A stretch of 64,000 nt of DNA from Arthrobacter saudimassiliensis. Lineage in GTDB: Bacteria > Actinomycetota > Actinomycetes > Actinomycetales > Micrococcaceae. The position numbers and the translations under genes were made by a program. Shown piece after piece: positions 16,786-25,600 of the stretch (within the stretch, counting starts at the first letter, position 1; the number at the start of each line of letters is the position of its first letter). Under the pieces are notes generated by a model that was given only the letters and a program-made list of their open reading frames with translations, was not told the origin of the DNA and did no database searches. The stretch lies in the NCBI GenBank assembly GCA_900016675.1, contig LN483070.1, forward strand, positions 124,001-188,000, read 5' to 3'.

Positions 16786-17517
16786 ATGTTGATAGACCGG
16801 GCGCCGGCCAACGCCCCGTTGGCCACCACGCTTAACGAGCTGGTCTGCGGGGCCCGCTCCCTCGACGAGATGACCCGAGGCCTCGCGCATGAAATGGCCC
16901 GAGCGCTGCCTCAGCAGCTGACGGGCTGCACGGTCAGCCTGCACTCGGGACGCAGGCTGCTGACCTGCGGAAGTGACGCAGCCCTCCGGTCGCTCGAGGA
17001 CCTGCAGCACCGGGTGGCCGAGGGGCCGGCCACGGACGCCCTCACCGCCGGGAAGGCCGTCTGGGTGCCGGACCTGGAGACCGAGACCCGGTGGCCCGAG
17101 TTCACCGCGGCCGCCCGCAACGCCGGAATCCGCGCCGTCGCCTCCTCACCGGTGCAGCTCGAAACCCAGCAGGGACGGGCCTGCCTCACCCTCCTGTTTG
17201 CGCAGCCGCTGCAGCCCGAACACGGCCCGGAACAGCTGGACGCAGCCATCCACCAGGCGGTCGGTGCAGTGCGGCTGTACGCCAGGATCCACACGCTGCA
17301 GGCCCAGGCTTCCGACATGCGCTCCGCCATGGCATCCCGCACCGCCATCGACCTGGCGATCGGCATCATCATGGGCCAGAACCAGTGCACGCAGGCCGAG
17401 GCGTTCCATATCCTGCGCACCGCCTCGAGCCGGCGGAACGAGAAGCTGCGCGATATCGCTGCCCGGATGGTGGCGAAGATCAACGGCGGCGAACCCGCCA
17501 CACACTTCCACGCCTAG
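16786..17517 (+). CDS. GAF-ANTAR domain regulator (transcription antitermination type)
   Basis: 243 residues with AGGAGGAG upstream. A GAF-like sensor occupies about residues 20-165 (ALPQQLTGCTVSLHSG, VAEGPATDALTAGKAVWVPDLETE). The ANTAR domain fills the C-terminus: SRTAIDLAIGIIMGQNQ, then QAEAFHILRTASSRRNEKLRDIA, with the conserved Ala and aromatic residues. ANTAR proteins bind paired RNA hairpins and prevent termination, usually in response to a signal sensed by the attached domain. It is the first gene of a cluster with a second GAF-ANTAR protein and small partners. The signal is unknown. Confidence 0.9.
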   Translation: MLIDRAPANAPLATTLNELVCGARSLDEMTRGLAHEMARALPQQLTGCTVSLHSGRRLLTCGSDAALRSLEDLQHRVAEGPATDALTAGKAVWVPDLETETRWPEFTAAARNAGIRAVASSPVQLETQQGRACLTLLFAQPLQPEHGPEQLDAAIHQAVGAVRLYARIHTLQAQASDMRSAMASRTAIDLAIGIIMGQNQCTQAEAFHILRTASSRRNEKLRDIAARMVAKINGGEPATHFHA

Positions 17518-17618
17518 CGGCAGCTCCCCCACGGATTTGCCGTCCGCTCTGCGGGGCGGCTAGTCTTACTGACAAGGCCCAGCAGTGCGCCATGGTTTCG
17601 TCATGCACGGAGAACTCC

Positions 17619-17948
17619 ATGAAGCACACGCTGCGCATACTGGTCCGGATGGACCTGGACCCATCCTCCGCAGTCCTCGAAGTCGAGGGGTGCGTGACGG
17701 TTGAGGGGTGCCCGTCCGTGACCTCCGTTCTCGCCCGCACCCTCCTCCTGGCGGAATGCGAGGAGGTCCTGATCGATCTGCGGCGCGCGAAGCATATCGA
17801 ACCCGCCGCCGCCGACTATCTCCAGCGGATCGACCCCCGCTCCATCGTTGAAGGCGGCGTCCCCGTGCCCACGCGGGTAGGAGTCCTGCGACCGCGCGTG
17901 CTGCCGGACTGCCCCCTGGAAGCCGAGCAGGCGGGCGCATCCCGATGA
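17619..17948 (+). CDS. STAS-like (anti-sigma-antagonist fold) small protein
   Basis: 109 residues from the ATG at 17619, chosen for GGAG six bases upstream; an in-frame ATG at 17592 has a poorer site. The pattern LEVEGCVTVEGCPSV, then CEEVLIDLRRAKHIEPAAADYL, follows the strand-helix order of STAS domains, although the phospho-acceptor serine region is not clearly conserved. It overlaps the next gene by four bases (ATGA). In this setting it may relay a signal to a sigma factor or scaffold. The fold assignment is by pattern only. Confidence 0.6.
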   Translation: MKHTLRILVRMDLDPSSAVLEVEGCVTVEGCPSVTSVLARTLLLAECEEVLIDLRRAKHIEPAAADYLQRIDPRSIVEGGVPVPTRVGVLRPRVLPDCPLEAEQAGASR

Positions 17949-18211
17949 GCGCCGCAACGGGCGGAACCGGCCGCCCCGGGGCGGGAGACTGGCCGGGAAC
18001 ACTATCCGAGGTCAGCGGCGACCAGCTGCACCAGCTCACTGACGTCGTTTATCGGGACCTTGACCAGGAGCACCCCCCGCCGGCGTCCCTTGATCACTTT
18101 CTCCTGCTGATGGAGGAGTTTGCCGCCCGTGCCCCCGGGCCGCCGGCCCGTGCCTCCGGGTCACCGCAAGACCCTTCACATGCACCAACCTCCCTGCCAC
18201 AGACTGGATAA
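17945..18211 (+). CDS. Small hypothetical protein of the GAF-ANTAR cluster
   Basis: 88 residues; the start overlaps the previous stop as ATGA. A central helical segment (GDQLHQLTDVVYRDLDQEH and DHFLLLMEEFAARAPG) is flanked by Gly/Pro-rich ends. There is no signal peptide, membrane helix or known motif. The next gene begins three bases after its stop, so it is clearly part of the operon. Confidence 0.58.
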   Translation: MSAATGGTGRPGAGDWPGTLSEVSGDQLHQLTDVVYRDLDQEHPPPASLDHFLLLMEEFAARAPGPPARASGSPQDPSHAPTSLPQTG

Positions 18212-18214
18212 GCC

Positions 18215-18949
18215 TTGTCCGACGATCTTTCCCTTGACCTCGCTCCGGGGGCCTTTTCCCGGTTCCAGGGCCTGCTCCTGACCGAGCGGACAGTGCAGGA
18301 GTCCCTTGGGCAGCTGACCGCTGCCGCCCAGGAGGTGCTCCATCCGGTCCTGGGCATCAGCATCACCCTGTTGGGCTCCGGAACACCGGCCACTGTCGGG
18401 TCCACCAACCGCCTGGCGGAAGAAGCGGACGCCGCGCAGTACGAGCTTTCCGAGGGACCCTGCCTGCACAGCGCGCTCGCGGCGGAACCCGTCCTGGTGC
18501 AGGACACCCGCAGGGAGAGCCGCTGGCAGGCGTGGGGCGCCCGGGCCGCCGGGCACAACATCCGGTCCTCCCTCAGCGTCCCGCTGGTCCATGGCGGCCG
18601 CTCCCTGGGGGCGGTCAACGCCTACGCAGCGGATCCTGACCGCTTCGGTGACGGAACCCGCCGGCTGCTGTCCGTGATTGCCGCGCCGGCAGCCACGCTC
18701 GCGGCGCACCTCCAGCCGGCCGACTCGCCGAACCGGAGCAGCGCAGACCTGCGGGCCGCGCTGCACAGCAGGGATTCGGTCAACATTGCGCGGGGGATTC
18801 TCATGGAGCGCATGGGAGTCAGCGAAGATAGTGCCATGGGACTACTGCTGCAGCTCGCCCGCAGGAATGAGGGCACCATGTACGAGACCGCGAGGGCCGT
18901 TGTCGAGGAAACGGTGCCGGAGGCTGATGCAGGCGGCCATGCCGTTTGA
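18215..18949 (+). CDS. GAF-ANTAR domain regulator (second copy)
   Basis: 244 residues from a TTG at 18215. A stop codon lies immediately upstream in frame and no better start precedes the GAF domain, so TTG is accepted despite a poor ribosome site; coupling to the previous gene would explain it. The GAF domain (about 20-165) includes YELSEGPCLHSALAAEPVLV and GHNIRSSLSVPLVHGGRSLG. The ANTAR domain includes RDSVNIARGILMERMGVSED and LARRNEGTMYETARAVVEE. It is more canonical than the first copy. It probably controls read-through of a hairpin-guarded stress gene. Confidence 0.9.
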   Translation: MSDDLSLDLAPGAFSRFQGLLLTERTVQESLGQLTAAAQEVLHPVLGISITLLGSGTPATVGSTNRLAEEADAAQYELSEGPCLHSALAAEPVLVQDTRRESRWQAWGARAAGHNIRSSLSVPLVHGGRSLGAVNAYAADPDRFGDGTRRLLSVIAAPAATLAAHLQPADSPNRSSADLRAALHSRDSVNIARGILMERMGVSEDSAMGLLLQLARRNEGTMYETARAVVEETVPEADAGGHAV

Positions 18950-19274
18950 TGACGAGGTGGAGGCGGAGCAGCGCCGCCGGCTGCGGGAAGCGGTCCGGCA
19001 GGCCGGGCTGACCCTCGACGCGCTGTGGATGCGCTACTTCAGCCTGGGCGGGCAGGCCGGTGAGTATGAGGTCGAGGCCTACCTGAACAACTCCTACTCC
19101 CTGCCGGTCCTTCAGCGGGACATTCTGGCTCATGCGGCCAACGAGATGATCGACGAACTGCCGCCCCGGGCACGCGCGGCCTACAGTCAGGATCTGCTCC
19201 CTCCACCGCCCAGGCTGAGCGACGCCGGGGAACCGTCCGATAACGACAGCACGAACGATGACCGGCCTTTGTAG
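18927..19274 (+). CDS. Hypothetical soluble protein downstream of GAF-ANTAR gene
   Basis: 115 residues from the ATG at 18927 (GGAGG just upstream); an ATG at 18939 is an equally possible start. It overlaps the end of the preceding GAF-ANTAR gene in another frame. Residues 10-90 are mixed helical (QRRRLREAVRQAGLTLDALW, then FSLGGQAGEYEVEAYL), and the tail is acidic and Pro-rich. No recognised domain. It is expected to be co-translated with the regulator upstream. Confidence 0.6.
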   Translation: MQAAMPFDDEVEAEQRRRLREAVRQAGLTLDALWMRYFSLGGQAGEYEVEAYLNNSYSLPVLQRDILAHAANEMIDELPPRARAAYSQDLLPPPPRLSDAGEPSDNDSTNDDRPL

Positions 19275-19282
19275 GATGAATC

Positions 19283-19546
19283 ATGGCCACCAACGAAACA
19301 CATCCCACCCTTGAACAGCTTCGCGCCCGCCAGACCCAGCTCGTGCTGGGGCTCGCCCAGGAGACCAGCAGTGCCCGCCTTGCGGCCATGAGCGATGAGC
19401 TGGAGGAACTTCTCAACGTGATCCAGAAACGCGAAGCGGAGGAACAGGGATCCCAGGTGCCTCAGCGCGAAGACGGCATCGTGGTCGAACCCGGGGCGGA
19501 CCTGGACCGGGACCTGCAGGGCAAGGTCGGCGACGACGGCCGCTGA
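19283..19546 (+). CDS. Small helical hypothetical protein
   Basis: 87 residues. Residues 8-55 form an amphipathic helix pair (LEQLRARQTQLVLGLAQE, LEELLNVIQKREAEEQ); the rest is acidic and probably disordered. It starts eight bases after the previous stop, so it closes the cluster. It faces the convergent patatin gene 37 bases away. Function unknown. Confidence 0.6.
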   Translation: MATNETHPTLEQLRARQTQLVLGLAQETSSARLAAMSDELEELLNVIQKREAEEQGSQVPQREDGIVVEPGADLDRDLQGKVGDDGR

Positions 19547-19583
19547 CCTTCCACCGCGCCCGAGCCTTCCGCTGTGCCGGCCC

Positions 19584-20447
19584 TCAGCTGTCCCACAGCT
19601 CCCGCACGTCGGCCAGCCGCTGCTCCGCCTGCCGCCGGCCCGCCTCGGCTGAGGGACGGCGGGTGGACTGCAGCAGCATGTTGCTGCCGAAGGCCTGCAG
19701 CGCTGCGGCATCCGCCTCGATGAGCACGACACGGCTGTGCCGGCCCAGTTTCTCCAGCGCCTGCGGGAGCGAGGGCCCAAAGGGGCTGCTCGGCGCCTCC
19801 AGCCCGCAGGAGAGCACCAGGACTGCGTCATAGCCCTCGGCGACGTCGGCGTTCGTGCCGGAGCGGATGCCGCCGTCCATGTACCGGTTCCCGTCCATTT
19901 CCACCGGGGGCCAGACCGTGGGCACGGCGCAGCTGGCGGCGACGGCGCGCTGCAGGGACACGCCGTCGTCGGCCCCGAAGACCCGGAACTCCCCGGTTCC
20001 GGCGTCCACCGTGGTGACCGCCAAGGGGCGCTCCGGCCACCTGGCAGCCGGCACGAGCGCCGAAATCTGCGCCACCCACTGCTCTTCGGACAGCTGCGTT
20101 GCGGCACCCAGCGCCAGTTCACCGATCCTGGCCCGGGCCGCCTGCTCGCCTCCGCCCTGGGCTCCGGCGGCGGCAAGGGCGTTCAGGAAGGCCTCTCCGC
20201 TGAACGCCGTGGGCTCCCGGTACTGTGCCGGCGGCGTGCCCTCGGCGATCTGCGCCTGATAGGCGGCGTCGGCCTGGCCAAAGCGCAGCGCGGCGCCGAC
20301 GACGGAGCCGGCGGAGGTACCGACCACCAGGTCCGCGGCGCCCAGGTCGATCCCGGCTGCGGTGAGTCCATGCAGGACGCCCAGTTCCCAGGCGATGCCG
20401 GCCACCCCGCCTCCGCCCAGGACCAGTGCTCGTTTGTGCTCGGCCAT
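19584..20447 (-). CDS. Patatin-like phospholipase family protein
   Basis: 287 residues. The start at 20447 is supported by GGAGGAAG and by the family N-terminus; the longer frame upstream is antisense to lhr and not real. It has the oxyanion loop GGGGVAG (11-17), the nucleophile elbow GTSAG with Ser45, and the catalytic Asp191 in MDGGIRSG, so the Ser-Asp dyad is complete. It probably hydrolyses acyl esters of phospholipids. There is no signal peptide, so it acts in the cytoplasm or at the inner leaflet, or is exported by another route. Monocistronic, divergent from rlmH. Confidence 0.92.
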   Translation of the reverse strand: MAEHKRALVLGGGGVAGIAWELGVLHGLTAAGIDLGAADLVVGTSAGSVVGAALRFGQADAAYQAQIAEGTPPAQYREPTAFSGEAFLNALAAAGAQGGGEQAARARIGELALGAATQLSEEQWVAQISALVPAARWPERPLAVTTVDAGTGEFRVFGADDGVSLQRAVAASCAVPTVWPPVEMDGNRYMDGGIRSGTNADVAEGYDAVLVLSCGLEAPSSPFGPSLPQALEKLGRHSRVVLIEADAAALQAFGSNMLLQSTRRPSAEAGRRQAEQRLADVRELWDS

Positions 20448-20540
20448 GCTTCCTCCCGGGTTCGAACAGCGTATGGGCGTGGAGTCTAGCCGCTGCGGGC
20501 GCGTTTCCGGCCGCGCCGCCCTCCGGTATTGAATAAGGGC

Positions 20541-20996
20541 ATGGCACTGCGCGTATTGATGGTCGGCCGCAAGCACGAGGACTGGGTGGTGGACGGCATC
20601 CGCCGCTACGAAAAGCGGCTGAAGAAGCCCTTCGACCTCACCTGGGTGCCGATCCCCCACTCCGCGCGGGAGGGCGACGCCGCCCGCCGGGAGGAATCGG
20701 AGCGGCTGCTCGCCAAGACGGGCTCCGACTACGTGGTCCTGCTCGACGAGCGGGGCAAGGCGATCACCTCCCCCCAGCTCGCGCAGACCCTGCGCCGGCC
20801 GCTGGACAACTCCCGGAACGTCACCCTGGTGATCGGCGGCGCGTACGGCGTCGACCAGTCCGTCCATGACCGCGCGGACTTCGTCTGGTCGCTGTCCCCG
20901 CTGGTGTTCCCGCATCAGCTGGTGCGGCTGATCCTCGCCGAGCAGGTGTACCGGGCGCAGGAGATCGCGGCCGGCCGGCCCTACCACCACGAGTAG
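20541..20996 (+). CDS. rlmH: 23S rRNA (pseudouridine-1915-N3)-methyltransferase RlmH
   Basis: 151 residues, near the usual 155-160. The start at 20541 gives the family N-terminus MALRVLMVGRKHEDWV with AAGGGC upstream. The SPOUT knot is visible: DYVVLLDERGKAITSPQLAQ and LVIGGAYGVDQSVHDRADF, ending with SLSPLVFPHQLVRLILAEQ and a Tyr-rich C-terminus. It uses SAM to methylate pseudouridine 1915 in helix 69 of 23S rRNA in assembled ribosomes. Monocistronic housekeeping gene. Confidence 0.95.
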   Translation: MALRVLMVGRKHEDWVVDGIRRYEKRLKKPFDLTWVPIPHSAREGDAARREESERLLAKTGSDYVVLLDERGKAITSPQLAQTLRRPLDNSRNVTLVIGGAYGVDQSVHDRADFVWSLSPLVFPHQLVRLILAEQVYRAQEIAAGRPYHHE

Positions 20997-21035
20997 GTTC
21001 GGGGCGGGTCCGTGCCCGCCGGTAGAGTCGAAACC

Positions 21036-21749
21036 ATGCACAAGTTCCGCACCCCCCTGCTCGCCGCCGCCGGCACCGCCGGCCTCCTGGCCCTGGGCTT
21101 GGGCCCGGCGTCGGCGCACGTCCACGTCTCCCCCGACTCCACCGCCGCCGGCTCCTCGTCCCGGCTCGCGTTCGACTTTTCGCACGGCTGCTCGGGTTCG
21201 CCGACCACCAAGGTCACGGTCACGCTGCCCGATGAGCTGACCGACGCGGTGCCCACCGCCCACCCCGGCTGGGACATCGAAAAGGTCACCGAGGAGCTGG
21301 CCGAGCCGCGCACCCTGCCCAACGGTTCCTCGGTCACCGAGCGCACCGCGCAGGTGGTCTTCACCGCCAAGGAACCGGTGGCCGACGGCGTGCGCGACGT
21401 CCTCATGCTGGATGTCACCCTGCCGGACGCGGAGGGCTCCACGCTGGCGTTCCCCGTGCTGCAAAGCTGCGCCGAGGGCGAGAGCGACTGGGCCGAGGTT
21501 CCGGCCGAGGGCCGCGACGCCTCCGAGCTGGACTACCCGGCGCCGTCGCTGGTGGTCTCCGAAGCGGATGATGACGACGACGACCACGGACATGGCTCCT
21601 CCGCCGCCGCCGCGCATGACGACGACGACGAGATCGAGCGGGCGGAGACCGCCGGCTGGATCGGCCTGGGCGCCGGGGCCGCCGGCCTCGTAGCAGGCCT
21701 CGCCGGGCTGGCGCTCAGCCTGGCCAACCGCCGCCGGGCGGCCCGCTGA
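21036..21749 (+). CDS. YcnI-like (DUF1775) copper-binding exported membrane protein
   Basis: 237 residues; start at 21036, which exposes a clean signal peptide ending in ASA. The mature protein begins HVHVSP, and in YcnI proteins the N-terminal histidine is a copper ligand. The cupredoxin-like domain (about 30-165) includes HGCSGSPTTKVTVTLPDE and TAHPGWDIEKV. An acidic His-rich linker (DDDDDDHGHG ... HDDDDEIE) precedes a C-terminal membrane helix (about 205-230). Role: periplasmic or surface copper handling. The usual partners CopC/YcnJ and PCuAC are not next to it here; a small lipoprotein gene follows. Confidence 0.88.
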   Translation: MHKFRTPLLAAAGTAGLLALGLGPASAHVHVSPDSTAAGSSSRLAFDFSHGCSGSPTTKVTVTLPDELTDAVPTAHPGWDIEKVTEELAEPRTLPNGSSVTERTAQVVFTAKEPVADGVRDVLMLDVTLPDAEGSTLAFPVLQSCAEGESDWAEVPAEGRDASELDYPAPSLVVSEADDDDDDHGHGSSAAAAHDDDDEIERAETAGWIGLGAGAAGLVAGLAGLALSLANRRRAAR

Positions 21750-21913
21750 GCCCTGCGAGTTGCCGGAGTTCGGCACGCTGCCGCCGGTTCCGGCCTGCTG
21801 ACGGCGGGCCGGAACCGACGCCGGGCCCGCCCGCCGGCCGGCCCGCCGTCGTGCACCGAAACCGGTGCCGACGCGAATTGACGCGGAGCCCGCAACGGAC
21901 GACTGTGACAGGT

Positions 21914-22549
21914 ATGACATCGCGCACCACTCGCTCCACAGCTGTTCCACTCCTGGCCCTGGCTGCCCTGCTGGCGCTGTCCGCCTGCGGCGGCAGCGGC
22001 GGCGACAGCCCGGACGCTGAGGCTTCGACGGCCGCCTCGGGCACGGCTTCCCCCTCCGCTGAAGGCTCGGCCGCCGCCACCGCGCCCGCCCCCTCCGCGA
22101 CGTCCCCGGGCGGTGACACCGCCGCAGCCATGCCCCGCTGCACCGCGGACCTGCTCTCCGCCGCGGTGGAAACCCAGCCCGGCGGCGGCGCGGCAGGCAG
22201 CGTGTACCGCACCCTGGTGCTGACGAACGACTCCTCCACCGCCTGCGCCACCGGCGGCTACCCCGGCGTCTCCTATGTGGACGCGGCCGGCAGCCAGGTC
22301 GGAGCACCGGCGGCCCGGGCCGAGGGTGAGGCCGTGCCCCTGGTCCTTGAGCCGGGCCGGCAGGCAGCGGCGGAGCTGCGCGAGACCCGGGCGCAGAACT
22401 ACGGCGACGAGTGCGCCGCCGCGGACACCGCCGCCCTGCTGGTGTACCCGCCGGACGACACCGCCTCGCTGCGGGTGGAGCACCCCTCCCTCGGCTGCGG
22501 CAACGAGGAGATCGAGCTGCTCTCCGTCGGGGTGCTGCAGCAGCGCTGA
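21914..22549 (+). CDS. DUF4232-type secreted lipoprotein
   Basis: 211 residues from the ATG at 21914. The signal peptide ends in the lipobox LSAC with Cys25, followed by a Ser/Ala/Thr-rich linker to about residue 70. The C-terminal domain (75-210) resembles DUF4232: YRTLVLTNDSSTACATGGYP, then VSYVDAAG and LRVEHPSLGC, with four cysteines that could form two disulphides. Function of this family is unknown; it is common in actinobacterial envelopes. The 164-base gap upstream makes a promoter of its own likely. Confidence 0.8.
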   Translation: MTSRTTRSTAVPLLALAALLALSACGGSGGDSPDAEASTAASGTASPSAEGSAAATAPAPSATSPGGDTAAAMPRCTADLLSAAVETQPGGGAAGSVYRTLVLTNDSSTACATGGYPGVSYVDAAGSQVGAPAARAEGEAVPLVLEPGRQAAAELRETRAQNYGDECAAADTAALLVYPPDDTASLRVEHPSLGCGNEEIELLSVGVLQQR

Positions 22550-22667
22550 CCGGCGCCGGCAGGTAACCGCAGGACGCCGGCGGGTTCGGCCCGGCGGCGT
22601 CGTACGCCCTGAGCCGAAGGCGGCGGAAGGAGCCGGAATTGTCACCGGGGTGCGGAACAATGGGGGC

Positions 22668-25600
22668 ATGAGTCCGGCTGCCTCGGTCCTGCAGAAATTC
22701 ACCCCCGCCACGCGGGAGTGGTTCGAGGGTGCCTTCACCGCGCCGACCGCCGCCCAGGAGGGCGCCTGGGACGCCATCTCCAACGGCTCCAACGCCCTGG
22801 TCATTGCCCCCACCGGCTCCGGCAAGACCCTCGCCGCGTTCCTGTGGGCCCTGGACAGTTTCATCAAGGACGCCGCGGCCGGCGGCACCGGCGCCTCCCC
22901 GGCCGCTCCCGGGCAGGGCGAGCTCGACGTCGACCTCCCGGCATCCGCCCGCACGGCAGGCGATAGGGGCGGCTCCCGGCGCGGAAAAGCCGCCGAACCC
23001 AAGCGCGGCACCAAGGTGCTCTACATATCCCCGCTGAAGGCCCTCGGCGTCGATGTGGAGCGGAACCTGCGCTCCCCGCTGATCGGCATCACCCAGACCG
23101 CCAAGCGCCTGGGCCTGCCCGCCCCGTCCATCACGGTGGGCGTGCGCTCGGGCGACACCCCGCAGGCGGAGCGGCGGGCGCTGCTGACCCGGCCGCCGGA
23201 CATCCTGATCACCACGCCCGAGTCCCTGTTCCTGATGCTCACCTCCCGGGCCCGGGAAACCCTCGCCGACGTCGACACCGTCATTGTGGATGAAGTGCAC
23301 GCCGTCGCCGGCACCAAGCGCGGCGCGCACCTGGCGCTGACCCTGGCGCGGCTCGACGCGATGCTGGAGAAGCCGGTGCAGCGCATCGGGCTCTCCGCCA
23401 CCGTCGAGCCGCACGAGACCGTGGCCCGGTTCCTGGGCGGCAACGCCCCCGTGCAGGTGGTGGCCCCCGCGGCGGCCAAGTCCTGGGACATCACCGTCAC
23501 CGTGCCGGTGGAGGACATGTCCGACCTGGCGGGAGCGCCGGCCACCGACGACACGCTCGACGGCGGGTACGCGCCGCAGGCGAGCATTTGGCCGCACGTC
23601 GAGGAACGGATCGTCGACCTGATCGAGGCCAACCGCTCCACCATCGTGTTCGCCAACTCCCGGCGGCTGGCCGAGCGGCTCACCGCGCGGCTGAACGAGA
23701 TCCACGCGCTGCGGCTGGAGATGGCGCAGCTGACCGCCGAGCAGCTGGCCGCCGGTCTGGACGGCGCAGACGGCAACGGCGGGAACGGGGCCGCCGGGTC
23801 CGACGCCGGTCTGGGGCGCTCCGCCGCGCTGCCGACCGCGCGCCCGCCGGCGCAGCTGATGGCCCAGGCCGGGGTCAGCGTCCGTGCCCGGCCGCCGGCC
23901 GACGTCGCCGCCGAGGATGATGAGGGCCCGCTGCTGGCCCGCGCCCATCACGGCTCGGTCTCCAAGGACCAGCGGGCCATGATCGAAGACGACCTGAAAT
24001 CCGGCCGGCTGCGCTGCGTGGTGGCCACCAGTTCCCTGGAGCTGGGCATCGACATGGGCGCGGTGGACCTGGTCATCCAGGTCGAATCCCCGCCCTCGGT
24101 GGCCAGCGGCCTGCAGCGCGTGGGCCGGGCCGGGCACCAGGTGGGCGAAACCTCACAGGGCGTGCTGTTCCCCAAGCACCGCGGGGACCTGCTGAACACC
24201 GCCGTCACCACGGAACGGATGCTCGCCGGGCAGATCGAGCCGCTGGCCATTCCGGCGAACCCGCTGGACATCCTCGCCCAGCAGACCGTCGCCGCCACCG
24301 CCCTGGGCGCGATTGACGTGGAGGAGTGGTTCGACGTCGTCCGCCGCGCCGCCCCGTTCGCCGCCCTGCCGCGCTCGGCCTACGACGCCGTGCTGGACCT
24401 GCTCGCCGGCCGCTACCCGTCCGATGAGTTCGCCGAGCTGCGTCCGCGGATCATCTGGGACCGCGAGGCCGGCACCATCACCGGCCGGCCCGGCTCCCAG
24501 CGGCTGGCGGTCACCAGCGGCGGCACGATCCCGGACCGCGGACTGTTCGGGGTCTATCTGGTTGGCGATTCGGAGGGCAAGAACAGCCGCCGGGTGGGCG
24601 AGCTCGACGAGGAGATGGTCTACGAGTCCCGGGTGGGCGACGTGTTCGCGCTCGGGGCGACCAGCTGGCGGATCGAGGACATCACCCATGACCGGGTGCT
24701 GGTCTCCCCCGCGTTCGGCCAGCCCGGCAAGCTGCCGTTCTGGCGCGGCGATTCGCAGGGCCGGCCGGTGGAACTGGGCCGCGCCCTGGGCGGCTTCGTC
24801 CGTGAATTGTCCGGCGCGGCGGAGGATTCGGCCCGGGAGCGGCTCGCCGCCGTCGGGCTGGATGAGTGGGCGGTCGGCAACCTGCTGACCTATCTGCGCG
24901 AGCAGGAGCAGGCCACCGGTGTGGTGCCCACTGACCGGACCCTGGTGGTGGAGCGTTTCCACGACGAGCTGGGCGACTGGCGGATCGTGCTGCACAGTCC
25001 GTTCGGCATGCCCGTACACGCGCCCTGGGCGCTGGCGGTCGGGGCCCGGCTGCACCAGCGGTACGGGCTCGACGGCTCGGCGATGGCCTCCGACGACGGG
25101 ATCGTGCTGCGGGTGCCGCTGATGGAGGACGAACCGCCCGGCGCCGAGCTGTTCCTGTTCGATCCGGAGGAGCTGGAGGGCATCGTCACCGCCGAGGTGG
25201 GCGGCTCCGCGCTGTTCGCCTCCCGGTTCCGCGAGTGCGCCGCCCGCGCCCTGCTGCTGCCGCGGCAGAACCCCGGCAAGCGCACTCCGCTGTGGCAGCA
25301 GCGGCAGCGTTCGGCGCAGCTGCTGGACGTGGCCCGGAAGTACCCGACGTTCCCCATCATCCTGGAGACCGTGCGGGAGTGCCTGCAGGACGTCTACGAC
25401 CTGCCCGCGCTGAAGGACCTCGCCGCGGCCATTGAACGCCGTGAGCTGCGCCTGGTGGAGACGACCACGCAGCAGCCCTCCCCGTTCGCCCGCTCGCTGC
25501 TCTTCGGCTACGTCGGCGCGTTCCTGTACGAAGGCGATTCCCCGCTGGCCGAGCGCCGCGCCGCGGCCCTGTCGCTGGATCCGACCCTGCTGAACGAACT

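Noticed and set aside
17945-18211. Small protein as an anti-sigma factor of the cluster
   Set aside because: No kinase-type (HATPase) motif or zinc motif is present in its 88 residues.
20448-24137. Very long minus-strand open frame extending the patatin gene upstream through lhr
   Set aside because: Only the last 287 codons have patatin sequence and a ribosome site. The rest is low-complexity antisense to lhr, an effect of GC-rich codon use.
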